Shown here piece by piece: positions 19,836 to 31,301 of a stretch of DNA of 64,000 nt. The stretch is from Lepidostoma basale (Eukaryota > Arthropoda > Insecta > Trichoptera > Lepidostomatidae), in assembly GCA_022606425.2 (NCBI GenBank), contig JAHDVF020000524.1, positions 1,178,001 through 1,242,000 of the forward strand. Reading direction: 5' to 3'. The notes under the pieces were generated by a model. It saw nothing but the letters and a program-made list of their open reading frames with translations. It did not search any database and had not been told where the DNA came from. The position numbers were made by a program, and so were the translations under genes. How positions within the stretch are numbered: the stretch's first letter is position 1; every line of letters begins with the position of its first letter.

Positions 19836-20171
19836 CGTATCCACCTTTTTTTGATTAGTAGTAATTAGGCACTTAAAACCAACCCACACCAGCAAGAACT
19901 TTAAAAGAATATTGAAGAAATTATTCAAATTGTCATTGGAACAAATGAACATTTTATTTTTACACCTGTCAAGATTCTTTATATAATTTATATAAACGAA
20001 AAAACTTGTATAATTTTGACATCAAAACAGTACAAACATATTACGTGTCACAATTAACTATTATAAAGTGCGGCAACAATCAAATTGACCAAAACAATTC
20101 ACTTATACACGTAATTTCTCCAAATTTAGGGGAGCACCATATGAACCAAACCAAGTTTTCAAAATCAGAAC

Positions 20172-20368
20172 CCTAAATGATCCTTTCATTATTTTGTTCA
20201 TGACAACATCATTCGCATCGCATTCACTTCTTATATTTTCATTCGACACTCTATCATACGAGTACACAGACTATCGTATCCACACATTCGTCTAAGAGAT
20301 CTCATTTCTACTACATTTATTCTACTCTCATCCTTCTTATGCCAGTTCCATGCTTCATCTTCATCAAG
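20172..20368 (-). mobile_element. RTE-like LINE, internal ORF2 scrap
   Basis: Antisense fragment spanning the WNWQKKDESR to MNKIMKGSL region, truncated at both ends. It carries a small insertion (GAGTACACAGACTATC) in the CGYSVYD region. Confidence 0.6.
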
Positions 20369-21072
20369 GTCAGCATAAAATATGCGTGATTATAAACATA
20401 AACATCATATAAAAACTATGTATTGTGCGAGTGTTTTGTGTCTTCTCGTATGACGTTTCCAGTACTGTTTGTCCTGGGTGGCGTCTGATGGGACCCGAGA
20501 AAAATAAACTCTGTAAAAAGCCAAATATAAATCATCTCATAATCAAATGATGTTGACAATTTTTTTTGAAGAGTTACATATTGCATTATAATATACTAAG
20601 GAATGATATTCACATATGAATAAACAAAAATATGATACTTTTCAAAATGTATTTAAAATTTTGTAGTGATGGGTAATTTTTTAACAGTATTCAAGCAAAA
20701 AGTCTGTAATAAAAAAAAAGTTTAAATTCATTTTACAACCTTTCAAGTTAAAAAAAGAAAATATTACGAGTCACCTTTGTTTCGTTAATGCTGCAAGTCT
20801 TACGGAAACGACATCAACTTAAATATGGCATTTGTTATACCATATGTCATATTTATGGAGCTGACGCGCATATAATATGGTAAAGGAAAAAGCAGTTTAA
20901 TCTAAAGTAGGTAGATGGGACTCAACGGGTGTAGGAAATACTTACAAGATGTTAATGTTGTAAATTAAAATTTCTTGTCAAAAATTCATTGCAAATAATG
21001 AATTTAAAAAAATGGGTATAGACTTGCTGCCAACAAAGATATTTTTATTATTATTTACGTGTTTTTATTATT
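20369..21072. other. A+T-rich stretch, no gene seen
   Basis: Unique sequence apart from LINE-like scraps. Near 20455 an acceptor-like TTTCCAG precedes a short open frame. There is no supporting donor or stop context, so it is not called. Confidence 0.3.
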
Positions 21073-21380
21073 ATCTCTTAGTCGAATATGTAGTAAATCT
21101 GTATATGGTCTTAAATGCAAATTTAAGAAGCGAATACGGTGATGCATGGAAAGAATGAATGATGAAAGAATGGTAAAAAAATTTATATGTTAAAGATGTA
21201 AATGGAACTTGAAATATAGGAAGACCGATGTAAACGTGGCACGATCAAACAAATCAAATATTGAATGGCGGCCGCGTGAGGAGAAATCGACGTGGGTACA
21301 TGACACGATGTCTGAACGTAGAGGAAATAAAATAAGTATGTTAGGACAGAACAATTTGGCTGTCCATTATTTTAGTTGGT
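21073..21380 (+). mobile_element. RTE-like LINE, strongly decayed 3' end
   Basis: Recognisable by GCATGGAAAGAATGAATGA, GAAAGAATGGTAAAAAAAT, GTGGCACGATCAAACAAATC and ATGACACGATGTCTGAACG. Several deletions are present and the tail is lost. Confidence 0.6.
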
Positions 21381-21745
21381 TATCACGCACATTTTATATT
21401 TTTAATGACGCTGCAGAGTGATGGAAGAGACAATATGAGAGACCATCGGGAGACGCTGGCGGTTCCACTACCATCGTATTCTCCTGCTCTTAATACCTCA
21501 GAGTGTGTGGGTCCATGATTGAACTTTTTAGTCACATGACCCAAATTCATAAAAAAGACAGTTTTTCTTGAATACAAACGACAGACGATGATGACAAATT
21601 TCATTGTTTGTTCTTTGAAATCTATATTTACGTGTTTTTAAATGGGTTTTTTTCACTCATGAATTATTTAATTAATATCTATTGTATAAGGAAGATAGGT
21701 GAAGTCGAGGATGTAGTTAATGGGGAAGGCAAAATTGAAGATACA

Positions 21746-22470
21746 GGTATGCTGCCGCACTTAAGATAAACGCATTAACTAGGGTTTGACGCTTTTCGAG
21801 AAAAACGTGTTTAAACTTTTTCTTTTTATTTTGCTTGTATCTCAGAAACTAGATAAATACCAACATGAAAATTGTACCAAAACAAAGAAAAGCGGTTAAA
21901 AATAATAATAAATGCAAACAGATATAAAAATAAAATATAGTGTACAAATAATTTTTTAAAAGTACTTATCGCTAGCAGCCTTTAATGCTTTTAGGCCATA
22001 ATAACTAGTCATAAACGCATCAACTACCCTACTTGATGCATTTATGCTTAGTAAATCAATTTAATGCATTTTATATAGTAAGCTTATACCTCAATTCTTC
22101 AACAATACATATGATAAGTGCAACTACATCACATAATGCATTTATGTTAAGGAAAATAGCTATTTGAATACTAATATTGTAAAATCTTGATAAATTAGTG
22201 CGATTTCTCAAACATAGTGCATATATGACTAAAAAGCTATTGAATGCTAGAAATCAAGTCTGTGCTAACTACAGCTAGTGCGTTCTTGATAAGTAAAACT
22301 GCACTCGAAGTCTTAGTAAATGCGTTTATGAAAACTGAAAAACCGAGAAAATGAAGAAATCCTGAAATGTCACTTTGAGAAAGTTGTAGATCTCGTTTTC
22401 CTGATACCAGATAATGTAATAACTCAATTTCGATACTTGATGCGTTTATCGTAAGCGCGGCAGTATGCAC
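21746..22470. mobile_element. MITE-like element with about 30-bp terminal inverted repeats
   Basis: The left end GTATGCTGCCGCACTTAAG, then ATAAACGCATT, pairs with the right end GATGCGTTTATCGTAAGCG, CGGCAGTATGCAC with few mismatches. Inside, the motif GCATTTATG / CATAAACGCATC recurs at least six times in both orientations (for example near 22014, 22045, 22065 and 22137). The 94-codon open frame at 22237-22521 crosses the right terminus and is unlikely to be a gene. The superfamily is not identified. Confidence 0.55.
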
Positions 22471-22640
22471 ACGTGAGGAGAATGGATCCATCTTCATAGA
22501 CTTCTCTTCGCTGTGTTGCACGTGCTCCCCCGATGTAGACGACCCCCGGGCAGACCACCAAAGAGATGGATCGACAACTGGGAGTAGGGGGCCAATTCCT
22601 CTTAAGAAACATGCTCCAAGGTCTACACGCTAAGAAGAAG
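22471..22640 (+). mobile_element. LINE ORF2 terminal scrap
   Basis: A short frame reads RRPPGRPPKRWIDNWE and then a stop, the GRP-K-RW--D tract near the C-terminus of many insect LINE reverse transcriptases. It is flanked on the right by (ATA)n. Confidence 0.5.
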
Positions 22641-22659
22641 AAGATTATATATAATAATA

Positions 22660-23165
22660 ATAATAATAAATTGGATAATTTATAAAGCGCCATTTTTATG
22701 AATTACTCATCTCAAGGGCGCTGTAGAAGATGCTCCGTTTTATCAACTAGATAATAATAATAATAATAATGATAAAAAAAAATTAAAAATATTTAGTATG
22801 AGGGCTGCACCTGACGAAGTCGATCAGCCCTTCCTGTCAGGAAATGATAATTTGAAAAGGTGCGTTTTTAATCTCGATCTAAACTCTGATTGATTCTCAG
22901 TGCACTTAAGGTCTGCTGGAAGACTGTTCCAGGCTGAAGGGCCGGCTACCGCGAAGGCTCGGACAGCGTTTTGACACAGTCAATCTACCGATCGCAAAAG
23001 ACTTAGCTGATCGCAGTGTAGATTGTCTAGCATTCAGGTTCTCGTTGATGCAGAGTTCAGATATATAAGCTAGTGCCATTCCATGCAACGCCTTATAGAC
23101 CGTCCAGCAGAGCTTGTATTGTATCCTTTCTGGACATTTCAGCCAGTGGAGCTCCTATATGTTAT
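22660..23165 (-). repeat. Dispersed repeat R, antisense copy
   Basis: Inverted relative to 24230-24565. Shared blocks include GATCGGTAGATTGACTGTG, CCGGCCCTTCAGC-like and TCCATGCAACGCCTTA. It lies beside a GCGCC...GGGCGC-containing block with two (ATA)n tracts (22650 and 22751). It is probably the 3' part of a LINE whose protein is not readable. Confidence 0.5.
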
Positions 23166-23559
23166 CTATATGTTATCTATCTTTAACTAGATCACTAATT
23201 AAGTCGTCAATAGTCATATTAATATAACGACAAATTGCAACGGTACCAATTACGAGTAATTATCTAGAAAGCGGAGCGACAAAAAATCGGATGTGATTTA
23301 GAAAGAAATGGAATCTATTAGTGTTTCCGCTGTCCGTACGTCATTTGCTAAACGCTAACTGGATCCATTAATGTAACGATATGTAATTGTAAGATTATTT
23401 ATAGCTTTGGGAATGTGCATTAATTTTAAGTTGCAAAAAGAAAATGACAAATTGGACTTGACTTGAAATGAAATAATGGTATATTTTATTTCTCTTTTTC
23501 TTTTTTATATAATTTGTATATACAACACTTACATATGTTTGATGTGTTTTTGGGTAACA

Positions 23560-23935
23560 CCGTGTGATAACTCCATCTCGACCGACGTTTCGGAGATCGC
23601 TGCAGTCTCCATCTTCAGGTTGATGATCGTTGCAGTCAGGTAATGATCGTTGCAGTCTCCATCTTCAGGGTCATTACCCTGAAGATGGAGACTGCAACGA
23701 TCTCCGAAACGTCTGTCGAGAAGGAGTTATCACACGGTGTTACCCAAAAACACATAAAACATATTCAATATTTATATTTTGGGATCTCGGAAAAATCCGC
23801 GTATCTCGTCTTTCTGGACCGAAGTTTCGGAGATCATTGATCGGAATCTCCATCTTCAGACTAGTTATTACCCGGAAGATGAAGACTGCGACGATATCCG
23901 AAACGTCGGTCCAGAAAGACGAGCTCCGGTTATTT
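23560..23935. repeat. Foldback G, two nested pairs of hammerhead-like arms
   Basis: Four arms alternate: - at 23579-23620, + at 23676-23722, - at 23812-23862, + at 23868-23920. Each has CTGAAGA (or CGGAAGA), T, then GGAG...CTCC around an 11-14-nt loop, GAA, ACGT, C. The 23868 arm has stem I ACC/GGT. The outer flanks also pair (GGGTAACACCGTGTGATAA with its complement). The first pair is shuffled by a short tandem duplication of TGATCGTTGCAGTC. Confidence 0.6.
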
Positions 23936-23999
23936 TCCCAAGATCTTAAAATATTATACATATTGCTACCAACCATGAAAATCTACGCAATTATTCAAT

Positions 24000-24115
24000 C
24001 TTTGTTTTTTTTTATCGTACCACGTTTTTCTCGGTTTTCCTCTAGTTCCGTTTACATCGTTAACATATACTCTTATACCATTTACAATATTATTCCATGT
24101 GTTCAAATCACCTAA
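24000..24115 (-). mobile_element. RTE-like LINE, ORF2 scrap
   Basis: Antisense fragment recognisable from ATCGTACCACGTTTTTCTC, CGTTTACATCGTTAACATAT and CCATGTGTTCAAATCACC, covering the GRPRKTW to LRWFGHMER part in reverse. Confidence 0.5.
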
Positions 24116-24229
24116 TTTATCCTTGAATAAAACTACCATAGACCTGTATATCTTTATGTATATCTTTATGACGAAAATGAATAAATAAAAAAAATCGTTT
24201 TTTTTATTTTGTTTGAGTATTTATTTGAG

Positions 24230-24565
24230 TATTTATAAGGCTTTAAAGGGTTGCATGGAATGGCAATAGCTTATATATCTGATTTCTGTATCAACAAGAA
24301 CCTGAATGACAGATACACTTCGTTGCGATCTGCTAAGTCTTCTTGCGATCGGTAGATTGACTGTGCCAAAACGCTGTCCTAGCACAAACTTTGGCGACTG
24401 AGCCTTCGCGATAGCCGGCCCTTCAGCTTGAAACAATCTTCAAGCAGACCTCAAGTGCATTGAGAATCATTCAGAGTTTAGATCGTGACTCAAAACGCAC
24501 ATTTTTAAATTACCTTTTCCTGATAGCAAGGGTTGAACGACTGTGTCAGTTGCAGCCCTCATGCT
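24230..24565 (+). repeat. Dispersed repeat R, sense copy
   Basis: Inverted partner of 22790-23110 at about 1.2 kb distance. The intervening DNA holds foldback G. The region is not a gene: the 67-codon antisense frame (24233-24436) is not shared by the other copy. Confidence 0.5.
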
Positions 24566-24990
24566 AAATATGTTTATTTTTAACTGGTTCATAAAATGGA
24601 GAATTTTCTACCGCGCCTTTGAGATGAGTAGTTCATGGAGGGTGTTCGGCTTTTTCACCCTGATAGATATCTCTGACAGCGACAGCGTAGATTGTTTTAC
24701 CTACCGGCTGCCAGAACCAACTTGTCTCTGGAGACACTGGTGGGAAGAGCAATTAATCTGCTGAACGCGGTCTCCTCGGAGATCTACGTCTTTCATATTA
24801 GTGAAAGTACGTTCAAAAGGCAAATACTATTAATTCTGGAGAGTATCCTGTCTTCCTAATGTTGAACCATCTCTCATGCGTTTCTGGTTGTATACTATAT
24901 ACAATATATTATTTTATTTGTTCTCAATAGATGCCTAAAAATTTATTTTGTAATGTCTTTTGATGAAATAAAATGATTTGATTTGACGAA
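24566..24990 (+). mobile_element. LINE ORF2 3' end with TGATT tail
   Basis: Frameshifted frames read RTNLSLETLVGRAINLLNAV and SSEIYVFHISESTFKRQIL, a LINE C-terminal tract. The element ends ATGATTTGATTTGA. The same 3' end, antisense, is inserted in the RTE copy at 16362-16534. Confidence 0.6.
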
Positions 24991-25025
24991 TTTTTATGAA
25001 TCAAAATGAAATAAAACGATGTTTT

Positions 25026-25125
25026 TTAACTACTTCCACTTTTGTCTTTATTTCGACAGCGACCGGTTTCGCCAGGCTCGCTGTCGAAATAAAGACAAAA
25101 GTGGAAGTAGTTAAAAAACACAATT
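25026..25125. repeat. Foldback F, compact near-perfect palindrome
   Basis: The left arm TTAACTACTTCCACTTTTG, TCTTTATTTCGACAGCGA and its exact complement flank only CCGGTTTCGCCAGGC. The inner hammerhead-like half is deleted on one side, leaving a solo hairpin. Confidence 0.65.
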
Positions 25126-25934
25126 TTATTTAATTATTATTTAAAATGAACATCCATCAAGAGATTTCAGTAAAATCATTTGATTATCTTAATCAAAATT
25201 GCTTATTATGACTTAAATGAATTATGAATAAATGAATTAAGAATGAATTAATAAATGAATTAATAATGAATTAATAAATGAATTAAGAATGAATTAATAA
25301 ATTAATTATGAATTAAATTTTATGAATTTAAAAACATATTTTGATTTGATTTGATTTAATTTCATAAAATTGGCGCTCTATAAATTATCCAATTTATTAT
25401 TATTATTATTTTATAAGATAATATATTTTATTGTTAGTGAACCGCCAATGCACGTACAACTTGAGAGACGTCAATTACCGTTGATTATAATTCTTTAAAC
25501 AAAATAAAGGGCCATTATACCGTTTGCATTGGTATTATTTATTAAATCCAATCAAGCTGAAACGTCCCGAGCTAGCACGGTTTAATCTCGAAACAATACG
25601 ATCATCGATCCGGTCCGGTCCATTATTAACTCGTTCCCCACTTTCTTCTCCGATTGGAGAACATTGTCTCGAAATTCAATTAGTGCCATGAAAACATTTT
25701 TTGAAGTCTAATATCTCGCGGCCTAGCTGCGGGTTAGATAGGGAATGATTGGCGGTTTCGCAGTAGAAGGCACCTGTCATATACTAGAGCCAGTTAAGAA
25801 GGTTAACGGGGAACTAAACCTTTTTACTAAACACGATAACCGAAAATATATTTATTCTATATTCACCATCACTTTATGTAGCAGAATCTTAATAGTAACA
25901 TAACGCTGTATTTAAAATTAAAATTAAATTTGTG

Positions 25935-26580
25935 TATTTAGGTAGCATGTTCACAGCGGATGGCCGAACGGACAGTGATATTGAAAGAAGGGTTGGTGTG
26001 GGTAACAAAGTGAATGGAGCTTTAAAAGTAGTTATTGGAAACAAGAATTTATCAATGAAAGCGAAAATGGCCGTTCACAATGGAGTTCTGGTTCCAACCC
26101 TTATGTATGGAAGCGAAGCATGGAACTGGCAGAAGAAAGATGAGAGCAGAATAAATGCGGTAGAGATGAGGTCCCTAAGACGTATGTGCGGTAGAACGAT
26201 GTACGACAGAATCTCAAATGCTGATATTAGGAAAGAGTGTAGAGCGAAAGAAGGTATTATGAACAAAATTATGAAAGGTTCGCTTCGTTGGTTCGGACAT
26301 ATGGAGCGCATGGGTGAAGAAAGAATGGTTAAAAAAGTATACGTTAACAATGTAAATGGAGTAAGGAATCGAGGTAGACCGAGGAAAACATGGCATGACC
26401 AAATTAATCAAATATTAAAAGTTGGTCATGTCAGAAGCCGGAAGAATCGACGTGCGTGTATGACTCGATGTATGAATGTGGAGGAAGCTAGAGAGGTGTG
26501 CCAGGATAGAGTAGTGTGGCGGTCCATTCTCTCTGCCTACCCCTGCGGGGAAACGGCGTGATGGTTTTGTTGTTGTTGTT
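25935..26580 (+). mobile_element. RTE-like LINE, longest intact ORF2 C-terminal frame
   Basis: 209 codons without a stop: YLGSMFTADGRTDSDIERR, VVIGNKNLSMKAKMAVHNG, PTLMYGSEAWNWQKKDES, LRRMCGRTMYDRIS, LRWFGHMERMGEERMVKK, RGRPRKTWHDQINQIL, RRACMTRCMNVEEAREVC, SAYPCGETA. This is the region after the reverse-transcriptase catalytic domain of an RTE-like ORF2. It ends with TGATGG and GTTTTGTTGTTGTTGTT, a third tail type. It is 5'-truncated and cannot be autonomous, but it is the best reference copy for the family. Confidence 0.9.
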
Positions 26581-26747
26581 AAATAAAAAATAAACATTAA
26601 CACAAATATGTTACGGGACACAGATGCCCTTTGTCAGCGTAGTTAAATATTATACATAGAAAATAAATATTAAAACATGCTTATCCCGGTACATGTCTGT
26701 GTAAATGTTTATTTATTTATTTATTTGTATTTTAAATAAAGTTATGT

Positions 26748-26908
26748 AATATGAATGAAGAGAATTTGGAGCAGGTGAGTGAATTTGTGTATTTAGGTAG
26801 CATGTTCACAACGGATAGCCGAACAAATAGTGACGTCGAAAGAAGGGTTGGTACGGGTAACAAAGTGAATGGAGCTTAAAAAATTGTTATTGGAAACAAG
26901 AATTTATT
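26748..26908 (+). mobile_element. RTE-like LINE, internal scrap
   Basis: Covers the VSEFVYLGSMFTTDSRTNSD to IVIGNKNL region and extends about 60 bp further 5' than the neighbouring copy. It breaks off into foldback D-like sequence (TTGACATCATCAGATGTTAC). It is probably the remnant of an older copy. Confidence 0.65.
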
Positions 26909-27329
26909 TATATGTTGACATCATCAGATGTTACAATTATCTATTATCTAATTAATAATTTTATGTTTAAGATATTTCAATACGGTAATAAAATATTAAA
27001 TATTCTTGCGAATTCCATGTAAATCTTTTTCTAAAAAAACATTTTAGCTTATTTCATAAAATAATAACGAATAACAAATATATTGATAACAATTTTAAGA
27101 AAGGCATATAATGCGAATTAAACTTAAAAATTATTTATTATTTCGGTTTTCCTAAAAATCTATTTCATAGTTTCCATGGTATTAAAAGTTCGATAGAACC
27201 GTCGCAGAATCTAACATAAGTGCTCAATTAGCCTTTACGTTATCGAATTAATTATTCACACATCTCGTTCTAATTCCCTTGCTTATTGAGACACAACATT
27301 CGAGTTTCCTTAATATTAAAAGGTTCCAC

Positions 27330-27740
27330 GTACCTGCGTCAGATGATTGGCCTATCCCTCCACTCCTCACCTCTTCCCTTCCCTTCCCGCAGAACTCCAT
27401 CGCAATCCCGCATTATTATTACCTGATCCCTGATTTGCCACTCATCTCCGAAGGCGAGAGTCAATATCAAGACCGGCGTAAAAAACTGACCGACATATAA
27501 CCGCGTCCGATTGATCGGAAGAGCAATCCGAACGACTTCTTTACTCGTTGGCGTAAGCTGGAGCTATAGTTGTTTGTTAGTGTCCCAACTCACCACAACA
27601 GCTTTCTGTAATGACTTTACACTCAGTCACTATTACACCGCGTAAGAATATAGTCGCCGATCTCGCGGATTCTCATTAAAAAGTTTGTCTTTTCGCGGGC
27701 ACTAGGAATACGATCGAGTGAAGTGACAACTAATTTAAAC
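27330..27740. other. Unique, less A+T-rich pocket
   Basis: About 400 bp with no repeat similarity to the rest of the window and higher G+C. It contains the candidate terminal exon described next. On the - strand a strong donor (GCAG, GTACGT) at about 27345 gives the alternative of a first exon in the opposite direction. It is a likely host sequence rather than a transposon. Confidence 0.35.
27393..27500 (+). CDS. Candidate terminal coding exon
   Basis: The acceptor has a long pyrimidine tract (CCTCTTCCCTTCCCTTCCCG, CAG). It is followed by a phase-0 frame of 35 codons: NSIAIPHYYYLIPDLPLISE, GESQYQDRRKKLTDI, stop TAA. The phase would also fit splicing from the exon at 1072-1163, making it a possible alternative 3' end of gene A or the end of a separate gene. 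The product is not recognised. A + strand open frame continues upstream through the pyrimidine tract, so the acceptor is inferred. Confidence 0.33.
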   Translation, partial: NSIAIPHYYYLIPDLPLISEGESQYQDRRKKLTDI

Positions 27741-28424
27741 TACATATTATATTCGCTGTATACAAAACGAAAACTAGTATACAAAAGTGAAATTAATCAA
27801 ACAGTATTATTAATTTATTAATAATAATGTAAAAGTTAAGTGAATGATTATAAAAAAATAGTTTTAATGAATTGTGAAGTATTTTTAAACCATGTAAAAT
27901 TATTATACGCAATGTGAAAAATTGTATTTATAAGACATGCCCCAAAACACGTGTTCTTGGGGTTAGTGTTTAAGTGTATAAAAAAAGTGTTCAGTGAGTT
28001 TAATGCATCAAAAACCATGGATTATACGATGCAATTTAGTATTTTAGTCCACTAAGAAACTTGTAATTATTATTTTTGTTTTTGATTATAGATTAATATA
28101 GTTCTTACCCAATAGATTAATTTATGGAAGCTATCATTTAAATTAGATCGATGCGTGAAAAAATACATATTTAAGTGGTATATTTTTTCAGTTCATATCT
28201 CTAATAGATAGATAGAATTTTTTCTATAATTGTTTTTTTTTAATGTAGCGTTTGTCCATGTATCATATATTACCGATGGGAGTTCTGATGATAAGAAGAA
28301 AACCATAATGATTTATAACTATTTTACTATTTATTTATTTATTTACCGTATTCATTGATCGAGAGAATTTAAATTTTTTAATACTCCCGGGATATTTATT
28401 ATTAAAAAAAATTAAATAAAAAAA
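27741..28424. other. A+T-rich stretch, possible 3' UTR
   Basis: Unique sequence following the candidate exon. An ATG in good context (AAAACCATGG at 28017) opens only 12 codons. No repeat recognised. AATAAA-type signals appear only near 28405-28415. Confidence 0.25.
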
Positions 28425-28620
28425 TAAACACTAACCTTTTTAACCACGGAATGCTAATTATAATTGAATCCAACTGATTTCGTTTGCATCCATGCTTCTT
28501 CGGGGCAATATAATAATTTTCAGTTCTAATATAGCCCTGGTAAAGTTTGTGTGCAAGTGAAACTAGTAGGCTTCGATTTTAAATACCATTCTGTGGTTAA
28601 AATACAAAGTAATTCTTTTA
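28425..28620. repeat. Foldback E, diverged copy
   Basis: Left arm TTAACCACGGAATGCTAATT...CCAACTGATTTCG; right arm GTGCAAGTGAAACTAGTAGG...TCTGTGGTTAAAATACAAAG. Cores and helices are heavily mutated. It is an old relative of 7651-7908. Confidence 0.55.
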
Positions 28621-29554
28621 TTTTTTATACTTATAAATTTTAAATGTCTAACCACAAAATAAGCAATTCATTTGAAAACTTTAATTATTTTAATACTGAG
28701 CGGTCATAGCAACCTCTTTCAACCCCATTGATAAACTAAAACTATAAACCATTGCTGTTTCATATTACATATAACATGCAACGAAACTAACTAATATTCT
28801 TTTTATATCACAATTAGGCGGTTAACACTGGAATCACGTCAACATGAATTGCGTTGGAATTAAAACACTGTTTTTTTTCGCAAATGATTTATTATTAAAT
28901 AAATAAAACAGTGTTTAATATCATAACAAAATTCATAAATTATATACGGTTATGGAAATGCAAACTGTTGTATGAAAATAACTTCAACGCACGGATGAGA
29001 TGAAAACCTGTATTCCTGGCATATTGTAATGCAGTAATATTTTTTTACGTATTGTAATTTATATACATCCACACCTGACGACATTAACAAAATTTAATGT
29101 CATTTATGACATCGCTGGGTTATGCTTAAAATGCATCAAAATTCTTGAAACTGTATTGCAAAATTTATTATTTTAAATCTTAAATAACAATTGACTTGAG
29201 TAATTCTTCGTCTTTTAACGGTCAACTCCGATATAAAATATGCTTTTTTACATTCAAAATAAACACGCGGTATTTACATCTCGCCCTTAAGTGGAAGAGC
29301 GGTTAGGACATTTGGAATTCTTTCTTCGTTTATTCAGGTGTATTTGTGAAAGGAGTTAACGGAAAGAGCATTTTCTTGTATACGAGTATATTATGTTAAT
29401 AGTACGAAAGGTTTTTTTATACGTAAACATTTTCAACAAACTTGCTTGTAAACATTCAAAATAATATTGGTAATAAAAGCTCTCAGAGTTAAATTCGGAA
29501 TTTACAATTTTAAGAAGTTTTATGTTTCACTAATTAGACTGTACCTATAACCTT
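28621..29554. other. A+T-rich stretch, no gene seen
   Basis: Unique sequence. A short foldback B-like scrap (GCGGTTAACACTGGAATCACG ... TTAAAACACTGTTTTTTTTC) lies at about 28816-28880. No open frame or splice pair stands out. Confidence 0.3.
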
Positions 29555-30105
29555 TACTTACTTACTTCCTATGGCCATACGACTCTTGAAGAGTTTTAGC
29601 CTCCTTGATGATTTTTCGCCAAGCTCCTCGATCCTGCGCCTTTTTCTCCCAGCAGCTCGATTTGCCCAACCTAGTCAGGTCAGCCAGAACATTGTGCATT
29701 AGGCGCTGTCTAGGCCTTCCTAGAGGTCTTACTCCAGTCGGTCTAGACGCGTACAGGGTCTTGATAGCTCTGGTCTCTTTGGCTCAACATACATGCCCAA
29801 TCCATGCTAGGCGACCGGCTCTCACGGTGCTTTTTATTAGGGGCTGCTGGCTCATCGTACGGATCTCTTGGTTGGTCCTATGTCTCTGGTGTCTGGGTCC
29901 CAGGATAATTCTAAGTATTCTATTCTGAAACCAGTAGATTCATTGTTGTTCTTTTAGAGTCATTGTCCATAACTCAGAACCATATGTCACCATTAGCTTC
30001 ATGATGGTGTTATAAATATGCAGCTTGGTGTTTCTGGATAGAAGCTTGGACTTTCGGAACGTTGCCAAGGAAGCTGCAGCTCGTAGGCCTTTTTGAACCT
30101 ATAAC
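29555..30105 (-). mobile_element. LINE ORF2 3' end (third LINE family)
   Basis: On the - strand the end reads LTRLGKSSCWEKKAQDRGAW, RKIIKEAKTLQE, with many frameshifts further 5'. Upstream parts retain tracts such as IGHVC-type, RDQPRDP and TGFRIEYLELSWD. It is 5'-truncated and dead. Confidence 0.65.
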
Positions 30106-30494
30106 CTTTAACCACTCGTAATATATTTAACTTTGTTGAATATATTCAACTACTCGTAATATGTTTTATCTTTTGAAAAGATATTATCGACAATTTTACG
30201 GTATTTTAGTACAACACATATTACGGCATTATTTTTTGTTTATTTATCTCTTATTTTTATTCAACAAAGATTTACATTCTGATTTAAAATATTTTATGTA
30301 AGTATCGAAAGTTTTGGATACCTACATATTTTTTTAAACTAAGGTTTCTTAAAAATATATTTTAAACTTAAGTTCGAATAAAATACAAGCGCATTTACTT
30401 AATTACTTCCATATAAAGAGACAAATATTACCAAATTGCTTCAATTACGAATATAAAGTAACACTATTGTGGAATATTGCCAAAAAATAAACAT

Positions 30495-31301
30495 ACTAAC
30501 TAACCAGCACCCCGTCTCTCTGAAGGGGGTAAGCCAAAAGATTGGACTGCCAAACTATTATTTATATACAAACTTCTCGATTCAACAACATTCATCTTCT
30601 TCTTCTTCTTCTTCCTCAGCCTATTTCCGTCCACTCCTGGACAAAGGCCTCTTTTGCTTCCATGTCATTCTGTCCTGTGCAGACTGCATCCAGGTTATTC
30701 CGACGTGTGTTTAGATCATCCTTCCACCGTAGGTGCAGTCACCCTGCACTTCTCTTCGCCGTCCACGGTCTCCAAGTCAACAGTCTTATTGTCCACTTTT
30801 CATCTGAGCTTCTGGCTACGTGACCTGCCCATTGCCATTTTAGAGTCGCCATTTATACATCGAGAAGTGAATGTGGTGCGAATGAAAGTGTTATGAACAA
30901 AATAAGGAAAGGGTCATTAAGATGGTTTGGACACATGGAAAGAATGAGTGAAGACAGAATGGTAAAGAAGGTATATGTAAACGGCGTGAACGGAGCTGGA
31001 AATAGAGGAAGGCCGAGGAAAACGTGGCATGATCAAATCAATCAAATATTGAATGTCGGTACGCGAGGAGTCGGAGTAATCGACGTGCGTGCATGACAAG
31101 ATGTATGAATGTAGAGGAAGCGAGAGAAGTATGTCAGGACAGAACAGTGTGGCGTTCCATTATTTTTGCCTACCCCTCCGGGGAGACGGCGTGATGGTTA
31201 GTCAGTTAGTTTTAGTTTATACATCGAACAACATTTGTACATCGTGTCATCCACGCACATCGATTTTTCCGACCCCTTATGTGGTCGACAATCAATATTT
31301 A
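30495..31301. mobile_element. RTE fragments around a nested LINE
   Basis: 30495-30557 is a short antisense RTE terminus. 30592-30856 is an antisense copy of the second LINE family (its - strand reads VQKWTGI-type and MQSAQDRMTWKQ-type tracts). 30863-31215 is a sense RTE 3' end (MNKIRKGSLRWFGHMERMSE, NRGRPRKTWHDQINQILNVG, frameshift, tail GTTAGTCAGTTAG). 31226-31301 is another antisense RTE scrap. The mosaic implies several rounds of insertion into LINE sequence. Confidence 0.65.

Noticed and set aside
22808..22850. CTGACGAAGTCGATCAGCC as another hammerhead-like core
   Set aside because: No GAA plus palindrome follows at the right distance and no pairing flanks were found.
28247..28310. Acceptor-like TTTTTTTTAATGTAG followed by two open frames
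   Set aside because: No donor or convincing stop context, and two frames open at once points to chance.
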